A stretch of 21,744 nt of DNA from a virus. Of the stretch, positions 1 through 5,254 are shown piece by piece. Made by a program: the position numbers and the translations under genes. The notes below the pieces were generated by a model. It made no database searches and was not told the origin of the DNA. It saw nothing but the letters and a program-made list of their open reading frames with translations. The DNA is taken from positions 1 through 21,744 of the IMG/VR virus record IMGVR_UViG_3300044730_000438. One strand, written 5' to 3'. How positions within the stretch are numbered: the stretch's first letter is position 1; every line of letters begins with the position of its first letter.

Positions 1-125
1 GTCGGCAGGTGGAAGGTCTGGGAAACTGCTGGGTGGGTCACCTTGTCGTGACTGCCGCCGGGTTTGATGGTGGCGCCTGCCTTGAGAATCAGGCGGCGTG
101 CTTCACGGACCTTGATAGGGGTCAT
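1..125 (-). CDS. HicA-like toxin, N-terminal part (runs off window)
   Basis: Only the first 41 codons are visible; the gene continues leftwards past base 1. The visible part has a helix with R10-R11 and then G-G-S-H at residues 23-26, followed by a Thr-His-Pro and an aromatic/Pro strand. This matches the core of HicA-type mRNA interferases, small dsRBD-fold toxins whose catalytic His lies in a GSH motif. The start at 125 lies 29 nt past the -10 box of its cassette. An in-frame ATG at 155 overlaps that -10 and is unlikely to be used. No HicB antitoxin is visible upstream. The fold call is from motif only. Confidence 0.55.
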   Translation of the reverse strand, partial: MTPIKVREARRLILKAGATIKPGGSHDKVTHPAVSQTFHLP

Positions 126-154
126 CGGGTGGGGGTCGGTTGCTTTGGTTCCCA

Positions 155-212
155 TAGTATAGACCCCCCACCCGCAGCAGCAGGCAGGGGGTGTGCGGTT
201 TCAGAACTGGAT
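155..212 (-). promoter_or_regulatory. Stem-loop/promoter cassette 1
   Basis: A degenerate conserved stem-loop (193-212) holds the TGA stop of the upstream gene. It is followed by a C-rich/G-rich pair (ACCCCC/GGGGGT type) and a TATACT -10 box at 160-155. Transcription runs left into the HicA-like gene. Confidence 0.55.
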
Positions 213-362
213 TTCCTGCAGCGTGGCAGCGTGGTTCAGGAAGTCAGCGATGTTGGCGTCTTCCTCATCACGGACAAGGCGGTCCAGGATCTGCAGCATC
301 TCATTGCCATTGCGGGCACGATTCAGCAGGGAGGCAGCGACGTTGAAAGAAAGGGTGGTCAT
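201..362 (-). CDS. Small hypothetical protein (53 aa)
   Basis: I do not recognise this protein. It begins MTTLSF, has a middle part rich in Leu/Arg/Asn and an acidic stretch (DEEDAN), and ends with a probable amphipathic helix. The ATG at 362 was chosen because it lies 26 nt past the TACAAT -10 at 394-389; the frame is open further upstream, but that would overlap the promoter and the preceding gene. The TGA stop lies inside the next cassette's stem-loop, so the last residues (IQF) are cassette-encoded. Confidence 0.75.
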   Translation of the reverse strand: MTTLSFNVAASLLNRARNGNEMLQILDRLVRDEEDANIADFLNHAATLQEIQF

Positions 363-388
363 CGGTTCAGGGGGTGATGGTTGAGAGT

Positions 389-435
389 ATTGTAGCAGGT
401 CAGCGGGCAAACTGCGCCAGACTGCTGGGAGCGAC
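389..435 (-). promoter_or_regulatory. Stem-loop/promoter cassette 2 (degenerate)
   Basis: The stem-loop part (412-435) is read through by the upstream gene and gives the tail VAPSSLAQ, comparable with VPPSKLAQ in the methyltransferase-like gene at 7817. The -10 is TACAAT at 394-389 and the transcript probably starts in ACTCTCA. Confidence 0.5.
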
Positions 436-561
436 GTGAGCAGGCGATCCACAGGACCGGTAGAAGTCTACCATACGCTCTGCCTCCTGCAGGGTGGGGA
501 ACCACTGGGAGCGCCACTCACAGGCATTGTAGGGGGTCTGGTAACGGACTTCGATTCGCAT
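400..561 (-). CDS. Small hypothetical protein (53 aa)
   Basis: This open frame starts MRIEVRYQTPYNACEW, and its ATG lies 24 nt past a TAGAAT -10 box. It is rich in aromatic residues and Arg (WRSQWF, MVDFYR), typical of small cyanophage proteins, but I assign no function. The C-terminal VAPSSLAQFAR is encoded by the degenerate cassette 2. The gene stops six bases before the -10 of the next unit. Confidence 0.8.
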   Translation of the reverse strand: MRIEVRYQTPYNACEWRSQWFPTLQEAERMVDFYRSCGSPAHVAPSSLAQFAR

Positions 562-585
562 CGGGGTTGGTTGCGTTGTGAGAGT

Positions 586-646
586 ATTCTACAGGGTCAG
601 GGGGTCGGGTGTGACCCCCCTGTGTGCCAGTTCAGAAATCGAACAC
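586..646 (-). promoter_or_regulatory. Stem-loop/promoter cassette 3
   Basis: First stem-loop at 624-646 (right arm partly lost). Second stem GGGGGTC/GACCCCC at 600-606 and 613-619, 7 bp. The -10 is TAGAAT at 591-586, followed by ACTCTCACAA. Confidence 0.7.
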
Positions 647-892
647 GTCGCCGTTGATTTCGGCGCGGTTGACTTTAGGATCATCCCATTTCACACCGTC
701 CCGAGTCTCTTTGGTGCCAAACTCATAGAATACCTCCAGCAGTTCTTCATAGCAGCAGATGTCATTCTCCCGAATGAAGTTATAAATGCTCTCATCATTC
801 TGCATCCAGAGCACAACATTCCAGGTCTCATAATTGGTCCAACCGTTGTAGGTTTGATCAGTGAGGCAGGTCTGGTAAGTGGTGACAGGCAT
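632..892 (-). CDS. Conserved phage protein with NGWTNYETWN motif (86 aa)
   Basis: Residues 16-25 read NGWTNYETWN, followed by a hydrophobic helix (VVLWMQND). This is the signature of a small protein family widespread in tailed phages (DUF7249-like in my recollection), whose function is unknown to me. The second half is acidic (YEELLEVFYEFGTKE) and ends DVFDF. The ATG lies 25 nt past the TACAAT -10 of cassette 4, and the TGA stop is in the centre of cassette 3's stem-loop. Confidence 0.85.
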   Translation of the reverse strand: MPVTTYQTCLTDQTYNGWTNYETWNVVLWMQNDESIYNFIRENDICCYEELLEVFYEFGTKETRDGVKWDDPKVNRAEINGDVFDF

Positions 893-916
893 CGGGTTCG
901 CTTGTGAACTGAAAGT

Positions 917-975
917 ATTGTAAGGGGTCAGAGGGGGGGTTGGTGCCCCCCTTGTGCCACCTTATCAACTGGCAC
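917..975 (-). promoter_or_regulatory. Stem-loop/promoter cassette 4
   Basis: A near-consensus first stem-loop lies at 954-975 (GTGCCA/TGGCAC arms), with the TGA stop of the ligase-like gene in its centre. The second stem is GGGGGG/CCCCCC (934-939, 946-951). The -10 is TACAAT at 922-917. Confidence 0.8.
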
Positions 976-1861
976 ACTGAAAGCGACCGTGATTGAAGTT
1001 TGCATAACTGAAGACCTCACGATTCACCAGTTTATACATACCAAACTCATTGGTCATCACATAACCTTCAGAATCAATACGGTTGCGATTGATATAAGCG
1101 GCAGGACCATCATTGCGGCACAGATAGAGACAATCTGCCTTGATCGATTTCACCAGTGCCCACAACCCCAGCAGGTTAGGATCGCAGTCGAATTCACTAT
1201 TCACAACAGGACGATTCTCACGGATGCAAGCATTCAGTTGCTGTTTGATCTTTGCTGCCTCTTTATCAGTTACAAACTTCACCGCAAGTGCCATCACCCG
1301 TGCAAACTTGCAGACTTCCTCAACATCAGCGAACGATTCTTGACCGTGCTGAATGTATGCTTGCGGTTTCACAAATTTGCAGTAGGAAGTATCAGTGATG
1401 ATAAAGTTCATCGGGTGGGCAACAGCATCACGCAAATCATTCTCTGCCACGTAGACAGTATGAGGTGCGACAATGATCTCCTGATAGACTACTTCAGGAA
1501 ACTTGTAAGTGATCGTGTTGGGAGTATACTCATCACTACCACCAAACCCAACAAAATCACCTTGAATGATAGCATCTGTGCGAGGCAGATAATCAAAGCA
1601 AGCGTGAAGAATACGCGCAACTTCACCCTGATAGAACGAATCAATCTCTTCATGATTGTGAGCGATACGAATCTTTTTCTTGTTAAAGACTGCTTTGGTT
1701 CCTACAAAGAACTCACCGCAGGCAGGGTCAATCCCCCAGACAATTGCAGGGGCACCATCAATCTTAACGCTCAAGTTGCCAGGCGTCACGAACCAATCCA
1801 GGACAGAAAGGTCACCCGTCAGGATAGAATCTTCGGGGTGCTCAAGGTGGGTGTTTTTCAT
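965..1861 (-). CDS. Nucleotidyltransferase/nucleic-acid-ligase-like protein (298 aa)
   Basis: Residues 33-36 are K-I-D-G, the motif I lysine site (KxDG) that is adenylated in ATP-dependent DNA/RNA ligases and related nucleotidyltransferases. A motif III-like strand IIQGDFVGFG lies at 98-107 and a motif V-like FVKP at 163-166. The N-terminal HLEHPEDSILTG and the SDEYTPNT segment match a family I recall from T4-like cyanophages; its substrate is not known to me. Oddly, the ATG lies only 6 nt past the cassette 5 -10 (TACAAT, 1873-1868), so the transcript may be leaderless. The tail QCAS and the TGA come from cassette 4. The ligase fold is a motif inference. Confidence 0.85.
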   Translation of the reverse strand: MKNTHLEHPEDSILTGDLSVLDWFVTPGNLSVKIDGAPAIVWGIDPACGEFFVGTKAVFNKKKIRIAHNHEEIDSFYQGEVARILHACFDYLPRTDAIIQGDFVGFGGSDEYTPNTITYKFPEVVYQEIIVAPHTVYVAENDLRDAVAHPMNFIITDTSYCKFVKPQAYIQHGQESFADVEEVCKFARVMALAVKFVTDKEAAKIKQQLNACIRENRPVVNSEFDCDPNLLGLWALVKSIKADCLYLCRNDGPAAYINRNRIDSEGYVMTNEFGMYKLVNREVFSYANFNHGRFQCAS

Positions 1862-1867
1862 ACTGCT

Positions 1868-1926
1868 ATTGTAAGGGGTCCTGTGGGGGTCTGGGGCGGG
1901 TCTTGTGCCAGTTGTCAGGGTGTCAC
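1868..1926 (-). promoter_or_regulatory. Stem-loop/promoter cassette 5
   Basis: The first stem-loop is at 1905-1926 with one mismatch in the arms (GTGACA/TGGCAC). It begins at the TGA of the membrane protein gene and is not translated. The -10 is TACAAT at 1873-1868, preceded by GGACCCCT. No clear second stem was found. Confidence 0.65.
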
Positions 1927-2141
1927 TTGCTGCTGCGTGCTGCGCCGATTAGCAGGTCCAGCAGCAGGATAGCAACCACTGCCTTCCAGAATCCCAGAGC
2001 AGTGATGCCGAACCAACCCATCACCAGCAGCAGCAACCACGCTTTCAGGGACAGGACCCCGAATCCCAGCAGCATCCCCAGAACCAACACTGCCAGCGCC
2101 TGGCGCTTGGTTAGTCCGTCAGCGGTGAATCGGCGGGTCAT
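1923..2141 (-). CDS. Small two-helix membrane protein (72 aa)
   Basis: After a basic N-terminus (MTRRF, TKRQ) come two hydrophobic helices, about residues 15-33 and 35-65, with the core AWLLLLVMGWFG followed by an FWKAVVAILLLDLLIG helix and the end ARSSK. It is a paralogue of the 62-aa protein at 10976-11164: both share AWLLxL, WFG, FW and a terminal SSK. It is probably an inner-membrane protein of unknown role. The ATG is 23 nt past the TATAGT -10 of cassette 6. Confidence 0.85.
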   Translation of the reverse strand: MTRRFTADGLTKRQALAVLVLGMLLGFGVLSLKAWLLLLVMGWFGITALGFWKAVVAILLLDLLIGAARSSK

Positions 2142-2348
2142 CAGGTCCCTTTGCTGTTGAAACTACTATAAGGGGTCAGGCACCCCCTACAAGGGGGTTT
2201 GTGCCACCTTACGAACTGGCACAGGGTGGCAGGTCTGGGGGTCCTCTGGGGTCTATGATAAGGGGACAAACGAAGGAGGGGCAGGGTCGCCCTGATGACG
2301 CAAACGGTCGTCACTGGGGCAGCTTTGAAATAATGTAAAACAAAGTAT
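2142..2348 (-). other. Gene-free stretch with small hairpins
   Basis: Between the terminator at 2349-2374 and the gene starting at 2141 I see no convincing gene. Besides cassette 6 (2165-2222), its right half holds two adjacent short inverted repeats on the minus strand: TGACG/CGTCA, then CAGGG/CCCTG. A -10-like TATCAT follows (about 2261-2256). It could encode a short structured RNA, but no known class is recognised. Confidence 0.4.
2165..2222 (-). promoter_or_regulatory. Stem-loop/promoter cassette 6
   Basis: A near-consensus stem-loop (2201-2222) that overlaps no gene. The second stem is ACCCCC/GGGGGT (2182-2187, 2193-2198). The -10 is TATAGT at 2170-2165, preceded by TGACCCCT. Confidence 0.8.
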
Positions 2349-2374
2349 AAAAAAAGGGAGGCAGATTGCCCCCC
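2349..2374 (-). terminator. Intrinsic terminator
   Basis: On the minus strand, an 8-bp stem (GGGGGGCA/TGCCTCCC, one G-T pair) with a 3-nt loop at 2374-2356 is followed directly by seven T (2355-2349). It begins 6 nt after the stop of the 115-aa gene. It is one of the few classical rho-independent terminators here. Confidence 0.9.
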
Positions 2375-2380
2375 GATTCT

Positions 2381-2728
2381 TTATGCAAAGATGAACCCAT
2401 TGGTGAAATCGTATTCATTGTAGACAGGAGAAGTTCCTGCCTGCCCGATGAACTTGTGGACGAACCAATTGAAGTTGCGTTGAAACACACATTCACCCTT
2501 GATTCCGTGCTCTTTCAGAATCGCATTCAGACGCGATTTAGTGGTCGCAGACTGATAACCACCGTCAAAGATTTGCACGAAATTGTCACCAATGGTAGCA
2601 ATGTGATTGCCGTGCAGATACACTTTGGACTCCTGATTTTCAGGGTCAAAGGTAACCTCAGTGTTGCCAGACTTCCAATTCAGGGAGTCACGAATGGCAG
2701 CATTCATCTGGGTTTCGATCTTACGCAT
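2381..2728 (-). CDS. Conserved phage hypothetical protein (115 aa)
   Basis: This protein begins MRKIETQMNAAI, has a central beta-rich part (TEVTFD, SKVYLHGNHIATIGD, FVQIFDGGYQ) and then TTKSRLNAILKEHG, QRNFNWFVHKFIG and the end NGFIFA. This pattern matches a family I recall from phages and plasmids with no assigned function. It is soluble, with no signal peptide. The ATG lies 26 nt past the CATACT -10 of cassette 7, and an intrinsic terminator follows directly, making this a single-gene unit. Confidence 0.85.
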   Translation of the reverse strand: MRKIETQMNAAIRDSLNWKSGNTEVTFDPENQESKVYLHGNHIATIGDNFVQIFDGGYQSATTKSRLNAILKEHGIKGECVFQRNFNWFVHKFIGQAGTSPVYNEYDFTNGFIFA

Positions 2729-2754
2729 TGTGGGGTTTCCCTCTCAACAAATGT

Positions 2755-2813
2755 AGTATGGACCATATCGGGGGGAATCGCAACCCCCCTTATGCCACTT
2801 CCTCAACTGTCAC
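2755..2813 (-). promoter_or_regulatory. Stem-loop/promoter cassette 7
   Basis: Stem-loop at 2792-2813 with the TGA of the 59-aa gene in its centre. The second stem is GGGGGG/CCCCCC (2770-2775, 2784-2789). The -10 is weak (CATACT, 2760-2755) but stands at the usual distance. Confidence 0.65.
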
Positions 2814-2982
2814 ACTCCAGCAGTTCGGGATAGTATTGCTGAACTTCTTCCGTCAGTTCGTTATCACTGTATTTGTCGTAACTTTCCATCAAATAATCAT
2901 AACAAAGACCCACCAAAGTTTGCATATCCATACCATCAATCATCTGCTGGACCAGGTGATTTTGAAGTTCAGAACGGTTCAT
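2803..2982 (-). CDS. Small acidic hypothetical protein (59 aa)
   Basis: It starts MNRSELQNHLVQQMIDGM and has an acidic, tyrosine-rich second half (YDYLMESYDKYSDNELTEE) that suggests helices. The end ECDS followed by TGA is encoded by the cassette stem-loop. The ATG at 2982 overlaps the upstream stop in TGATG, which points to translational coupling. Function is unknown. It shares the opening NRSELQ/NRTELE with the gene before it, so the two may be distant duplicates. Confidence 0.85.
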   Translation of the reverse strand: MNRSELQNHLVQQMIDGMDMQTLVGLCYDYLMESYDKYSDNELTEEVQQYYPELLECDS

Positions 2983-3140
2983 CAATTGTCTCCAAAGTTG
3001 TTAGAAAGGAAGTCTTCAAGTTCAGTGAGTTTGGATTCACTCAGATTCCAAACATATTCACTGATGATAGTATCAAAAAGATCAGCATCTTCACGACACT
3101 TTTCTTTCAGAAACCACTCCAGTTCGGTTCGGTTAGTCAT
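2982..3140 (-). CDS. Small acidic hypothetical protein (52 aa)
   Basis: Starts MTNRTELEWFLKEKCRED and ends FLSNNFGDN. It looks helical and acidic, with a DLFDTIISEYVWNL core. It overlaps both neighbours by stop/start fusion: ATGA with the membrane gene upstream and TGATG with the gene downstream. That arrangement supports the frame even though the protein is short. No function recognised. Confidence 0.85.
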   Translation of the reverse strand: MTNRTELEWFLKEKCREDADLFDTIISEYVWNLSESKLTELEDFLSNNFGDN

Positions 3141-3265
3141 TTACGAAGAGGAGAATTGTAGTAACGACGAAAGGCAGTGAGAAGAATAATGCCCGTTGAA
3201 ACAACACCAACCAAACCAAGGAAGGTGACAGCATCACCGGCAAAAGTGTAAGTGTCAGGATTCAT
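3137..3265 (-). CDS. Small single-pass membrane protein (42 aa)
   Basis: MNPDTYTFAGDAV is followed by one hydrophobic helix (FLGLVGVVSTGIILLTAF, about residues 14-31) and a basic tail (RRYY, LRK). The positive-inside rule predicts the N-terminus outside and the C-terminus in the cytoplasm. It is coupled by an ATGA overlap to the next gene. Role unknown. Confidence 0.85.
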   Translation of the reverse strand: MNPDTYTFAGDAVTFLGLVGVVSTGIILLTAFRRYYNSPLRK

Positions 3266-3266
3266 T

Positions 3267-3395
3267 TCAGTAATCGTAGTTAGCGTTGAGATACTCATTC
3301 ACATCGAACTTCTCATTATCACGAAGTTCGGGAATGTCAAGGTCAAAGATTTCACCAGGAGCGTCTTGAATCTCACTCCAGAGTTCGTCAAACAT
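3267..3395 (-). CDS. Small acidic hypothetical protein (42 aa)
   Basis: Starts MFDELWSEIQDAPGEIFDLDI and ends NANYDY; strongly acidic and probably soluble. The ATG is 26 nt past the TACATT -10 of cassette 8, so this is the first gene of a four-gene unit (3395 to 2803). It also resembles the acidic DELWDEI stretch of the 44-aa protein at 20314. No function recognised. Confidence 0.8.
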   Translation of the reverse strand: MFDELWSEIQDAPGEIFDLDIPELRDNEKFDVNEYLNANYDY

Positions 3396-3421
3396 TTGGG
3401 GAATCCCTTAACGACAAATGT

Positions 3422-3479
3422 AATGTAGCAGGTCTCAGCGGCGCTTGGCAGTCTTCTGTGCCACTTTCACAACCGGCAC
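3422..3479 (-). promoter_or_regulatory. Stem-loop/promoter cassette 8
   Basis: The stem-loop (3458-3479) lies fully inside the upstream gene and is translated as VPVVKVAQ. The -10 is TACATT at 3427-3422. Confidence 0.65.
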
Positions 3480-3683
3480 ATCGTGATTCAAATTCTCATA
3501 GATTTTGCTGGTAAGTGTATTAATCACCTGCAGAGTTTGAATCACGAATTGCCGCACCTTTGCGTCGCCATTGTTGTCATTGTAGGCACGCACAGCAAAC
3601 TGATACAAACCCACAACAATTGCACAAATGGTTGCAATATTGAACACCAGAGTTTGGTAGAACTTGGAAGCGAACAGTTTCAT
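3435..3683 (-). CDS. Small membrane-anchored protein with cassette-encoded tail (82 aa)
   Basis: An N-terminal hydrophobic helix (TLVFNIATICAIVVGLYQFAV, about residues 11-31) acts as signal anchor. It is followed by a polar helical part and a basic end (KTAKRR). Residues 68-76 (DVPVVKVAQ) are the translated cassette stem-loop and are probably not original to the protein. The ATG lies 21 nt past a TACACT -10. Function unknown. Confidence 0.85.
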   Translation of the reverse strand: MKLFASKFYQTLVFNIATICAIVVGLYQFAVRAYNDNNGDAKVRQFVIQTLQVINTLTSKIYENLNHDVPVVKVAQKTAKRR

Positions 3684-3704
3684 AACATTTGGGGTGAGGG
3701 GGAT

Positions 3705-3792
3705 AGTGTAGAGAATGCCTCAACCACGAATCAAACATAACCCACCACGTGGCAGATATCAACCCTCATTGTGCCACTTCGAGAACTGTCAC
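3705..3792 (-). promoter_or_regulatory. Stem-loop/promoter cassette 9 (extended)
   Basis: The stem-loop is at 3771-3792, but the -10 (TACACT, 3710-3705) lies about 60 nt away instead of 30. Here a -35-like TTGATT is found 18 bp upstream of the -10. The 3' end of the miniprotein gene at 3794 abuts the stem-loop. Confidence 0.6.
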
Positions 3793-3793
3793 A

Positions 3794-3946
3794 CTAGACG
3801 AAGATATCGACTTCCTTGATGCTAACATCGACATCTTCGTCACCTTCGAGTTCTAATATTTGCTTCCAATCCATAGATTCTAGATCTAAATCATCATAAC
3901 AATCGATATCTAATGTAACACGTACTAGGCGTTTGTGTGTTATCAT
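3794..3946 (-). CDS. Acidic miniprotein, conserved cyanophage type (50 aa)
   Basis: It starts MITHKRLVRVTLDIDCYDDLDL, then MDWKQILELEGDEDVDV and the end KEVDIFV. Alternating beta strands and very many Asp/Glu residues are seen. I recall close relatives in cyanomyoviruses but no function. It lies 6 nt after the stop of the 46-aa gene and ends with TAG two bases before the cassette stem-loop. Codons are unusual: GAT CTA GAT runs create CTAG tetramers that are rare elsewhere in the window. Confidence 0.85.
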   Translation of the reverse strand: MITHKRLVRVTLDIDCYDDLDLESMDWKQILELEGDEDVDVSIKEVDIFV

Positions 3947-3952
3947 GATACG

Positions 3953-4093
3953 TTATGCATAATGCCTGTATGCTAGGTCCTGATAATCATGCGAATCACG
4001 TGCATAATCATCATCTAGATCTAGTGTATAATGCTCATCTAGATCCGCGTAATCGTTCGTGTATGTATAGTCGAAGTCGTAATCGTCGTACAT
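3953..4093 (-). CDS. Asp/Tyr-rich miniprotein (46 aa)
   Basis: It starts MYDDYDFDYTYTNDYADLDE and ends LAYRHYA. Roughly half the residues are Asp or Tyr, with repeated DLD and DYx motifs. No fold is recognised; a disordered or DNA-mimicking acidic protein is possible, but that is a guess. It is the first gene after the operator/promoter array. A TATAAT box at 4130-4125 lies 31 nt upstream of the ATG. Confidence 0.75.
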   Translation of the reverse strand: MYDDYDFDYTYTNDYADLDEHYTLDLDDDYARDSHDYQDLAYRHYA

Positions 4094-4124
4094 AGCTCGT
4101 CGAGATCGTGTGAGTGACTTGTGT

Positions 4125-4154
4125 ATTATAGCATAGAGCTCGACGAGATTGCAA
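4125..4154 (-). promoter_or_regulatory. Promoter with operator in spacer
   Basis: -35 TTGCAA (4154-4149), 18-bp spacer that contains the palindrome at 4139-4147, and a perfect -10 TATAAT (4130-4125). It points at the Asp/Tyr-rich miniprotein gene. Confidence 0.65.
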
Positions 4155-4258
4155 TAGGTGTGTGCAGGTCTCGTCGAGATTCGTATGATAGTATATATGA
4201 ATCTAGATGCTTCTCGACTAGATTATATGAGAGTCTCGTAACATAATGTCTCGTCGAG

Positions 4259-4287
4259 ATTCTATCATACTCTCATAAGAATGTCAA
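4259..4287 (-). promoter_or_regulatory. Strong sigma70-type promoter flanked by operators
   Basis: Consensus -35 TTGACA (4287-4282), exactly 17 bp, then -10 TAGAAT (4264-4259). Palindromes abut both sides: 4290-4298 just upstream of the -35, and 4250-4258 directly after the -10, over the expected start point. A protein bound at either would be well placed to control it. Confidence 0.8.
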
Positions 4288-4380
4288 GTCTCGTCTAGAT
4301 TTTATGTGAGGGTCTGGGAATTTTTATGGGCGCGGGGGTTGACAAACTGCTCTTCTTATGATACGCTCGCTAAACTCACA

Positions 4381-4514
4381 AGACCCGGAGGCATTTAATA
4401 AGACCTGGAGGGGTTTATAAGCATTCATAAGCATTTAAGACATAAAGACCTGGAGGCATTTATAAGCACTTATAAGCACTTATAAGCACTTATAAGCATT
4501 TAAGACATAAAGAC
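4381..4514 (+). repeat. Nested direct repeats with 10-bp tandem array
   Basis: AGACCYGGAGG occurs at 4381, 4401 and 4446, each followed by an AT-rich TTTATAA-like stretch. A 23-bp direct repeat beginning ATAAGCATTTAAGAC lies at 4427-4449 and 4492-4514. Between them a 10-bp unit, TATAAGCACT, is repeated three times plus one TATAAGCATT (4461-4500), one unit per helical turn. On the minus strand TATAAATG (4464-4457) resembles a T4-type late promoter. Confidence 0.8.
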
Positions 4515-4591
4515 TCAAGCATTCAAAACACCTATTGATTCTCATTATCAAGACATTATTGAGAATGTTACAAAAAACACAATTATATTTT

Positions 4592-4801
4592 TTAATACCT
4601 TTTTTTAATTAAATTTAAATTAACAGGTTGTTGATCATTCCAATGTCTTACTACTCCTGCAATAATAAAGCAATTGGTAATCAGATAAGATACAAAGATG
4701 AATGATCGAATCAATGCTATCTTATCTGACTCCTTATTACACTTGGATGCTTTCTCTCCTAATGACTTTGCCCACAGTCTCCATAGTTTATTATTTCTCA
4801 T
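4592..4801 (-). CDS. Small membrane protein, conserved cyanophage type (69 aa)
   Basis: The basic, tryptophan-containing N-terminus (LWRLWAKSLGEKASKCNKESDK) is followed by one hydrophobic helix (ALIRSFIFVSYLITNCFIIAGVV, about residues 29-51), RHWND and a basic end (KKRY). I recall near-identical small proteins in cyanomyoviruses; no function is known to me. It overlaps the upstream gene by 11 nt and is last before the gene-free region. Confidence 0.85.
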   Translation of the reverse strand: MRNNKLWRLWAKSLGEKASKCNKESDKIALIRSFIFVSYLITNCFIIAGVVRHWNDQQPVNLNLIKKRY

Positions 4802-4973
4802 GAATTCTTATATCCTTCCATTCTGATGGATACACTAACAAACAAACATCCCTGACCTTATAATCAAACTGTTGAATACAAACCGTAATATACTGTGAAC
4901 ACACAAACCGAATGATTCCTTTGAAATGCTTGTACTCAACTTCAAGTCCAGTAACAAAAGAATCGTACTTCAT
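4791..4973 (-). CDS. Conserved cyanophage hypothetical protein (60 aa)
   Basis: Starts MKYDSFVTGLEVEYKHFKGIIRFVC, then YITVCIQ and RDVCLLVYPSEW. It has at least four beta strands and three cysteines, consistent with a small beta-barrel-like fold. The family is familiar from T4-like cyanophages but unassigned. It overlaps both neighbours (ATGA with the gene ending at 4970). Confidence 0.85.
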   Translation of the reverse strand: MKYDSFVTGLEVEYKHFKGIIRFVCSQYITVCIQQFDYKVRDVCLLVYPSEWKDIRIHEK

Positions 4974-5254
4974 ACAAATGCTTGCTGTAAAGGTGTTTGC
5001 TTCAATGGCATTGCTGTATAAGGTGTTGTGTCTTTTGGATTTACACGCTTACCAATGGTCTTACTATTAATGGGTGAGAAGTATTCTTTTGTTTTGGTGT
5101 TGTAGAATCCCCAGATACATTTGACAGGTTTGCCAAGATTATAATCAAAGCACCGATCATAATGAATCCAAATAGCGGTGACATTACGCTTGAAATCTTC
5201 ATATTCATAATACATTCCTTTCGGCGCTTTGTGAGGAAATTCAATCGTTGTCAT
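4970..5254 (-). CDS. Conserved phage hypothetical protein (94 aa)
   Basis: Starts MTTIEFPHKAPKGMYYEYEDFKRNV. The middle WIHYDRCFDYNLG and KCIWGFYNTKTKEYFSPIN suggests alternating strands, and the end is Gln/Pro-rich. Two start codons are possible; the ATG at 5254 gives a 14-nt overlap with the upstream gene and avoids the short MLS extension. No catalytic motif is seen. Confidence 0.8.
   Translation of the reverse strand: MTTIEFPHKAPKGMYYEYEDFKRNVTAIWIHYDRCFDYNLGKPVKCIWGFYNTKTKEYFSPINSKTIGKRVNPKDTTPYTAMPLKQTPLQQAFV

Larger units (their letters stand above)
4096..4298 (-). repeat. Six operator-like palindromes (CTCGTCGAG family)
   Basis: Six 9-bp sites at 4096, 4139, 4170, 4213, 4250 and 4290 (each start to +8) read CTCGTCGAG or one-base variants (CTCGACGAG, CTCGACTAG, CTCGTCTAG). 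Starts are 43, 31, 43, 37 and 40 bp apart. Most carry the flank ATCT...AGA and are separated by AT-rich DNA holding -10 boxes. They overlap promoter spacers and presumed start points, as repressor operators do. The binding protein is unknown. Confidence 0.8.
4094..4591. other. Gene-free regulatory region
   Basis: No gene is visible on either strand for about 500 bases. It holds the operator array (4096-4298), at least two minus-strand promoters and the repeat array (4381-4514). There is also an ATTCTCA/TGAGAAT inverted repeat just after the stop of the 69-aa gene (about 4538-4567), and AT-rich DNA. Its role could be early control, an origin or a recombination site. Confidence 0.6.

Noticed and set aside
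989-1972. 327-codon open frame on the plus strand
   Set aside because: It lies opposite the conserved ligase-like gene, has no recognisable motif and no promoter or ribosome site; it is a shadow frame.
2142-2310. GTG-started minus frame through the gene-free stretch
   Set aside because: Its product is Pro/Arg-rich with no family character, and it reads through cassette 6; other promoter-proximal genes use ATG.
4096-4298. CRISPR array
   Set aside because: The repeats are only 9-14 bp, imperfect and palindromic, and the spacers contain promoter boxes; this fits operators, not CRISPR.
4339-4367. Plus-strand promoter (TTGACA-17-TACGCT)
   Set aside because: The -10 is poor, and no plus-strand gene follows. 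An antisense RNA is possible but unsupported.
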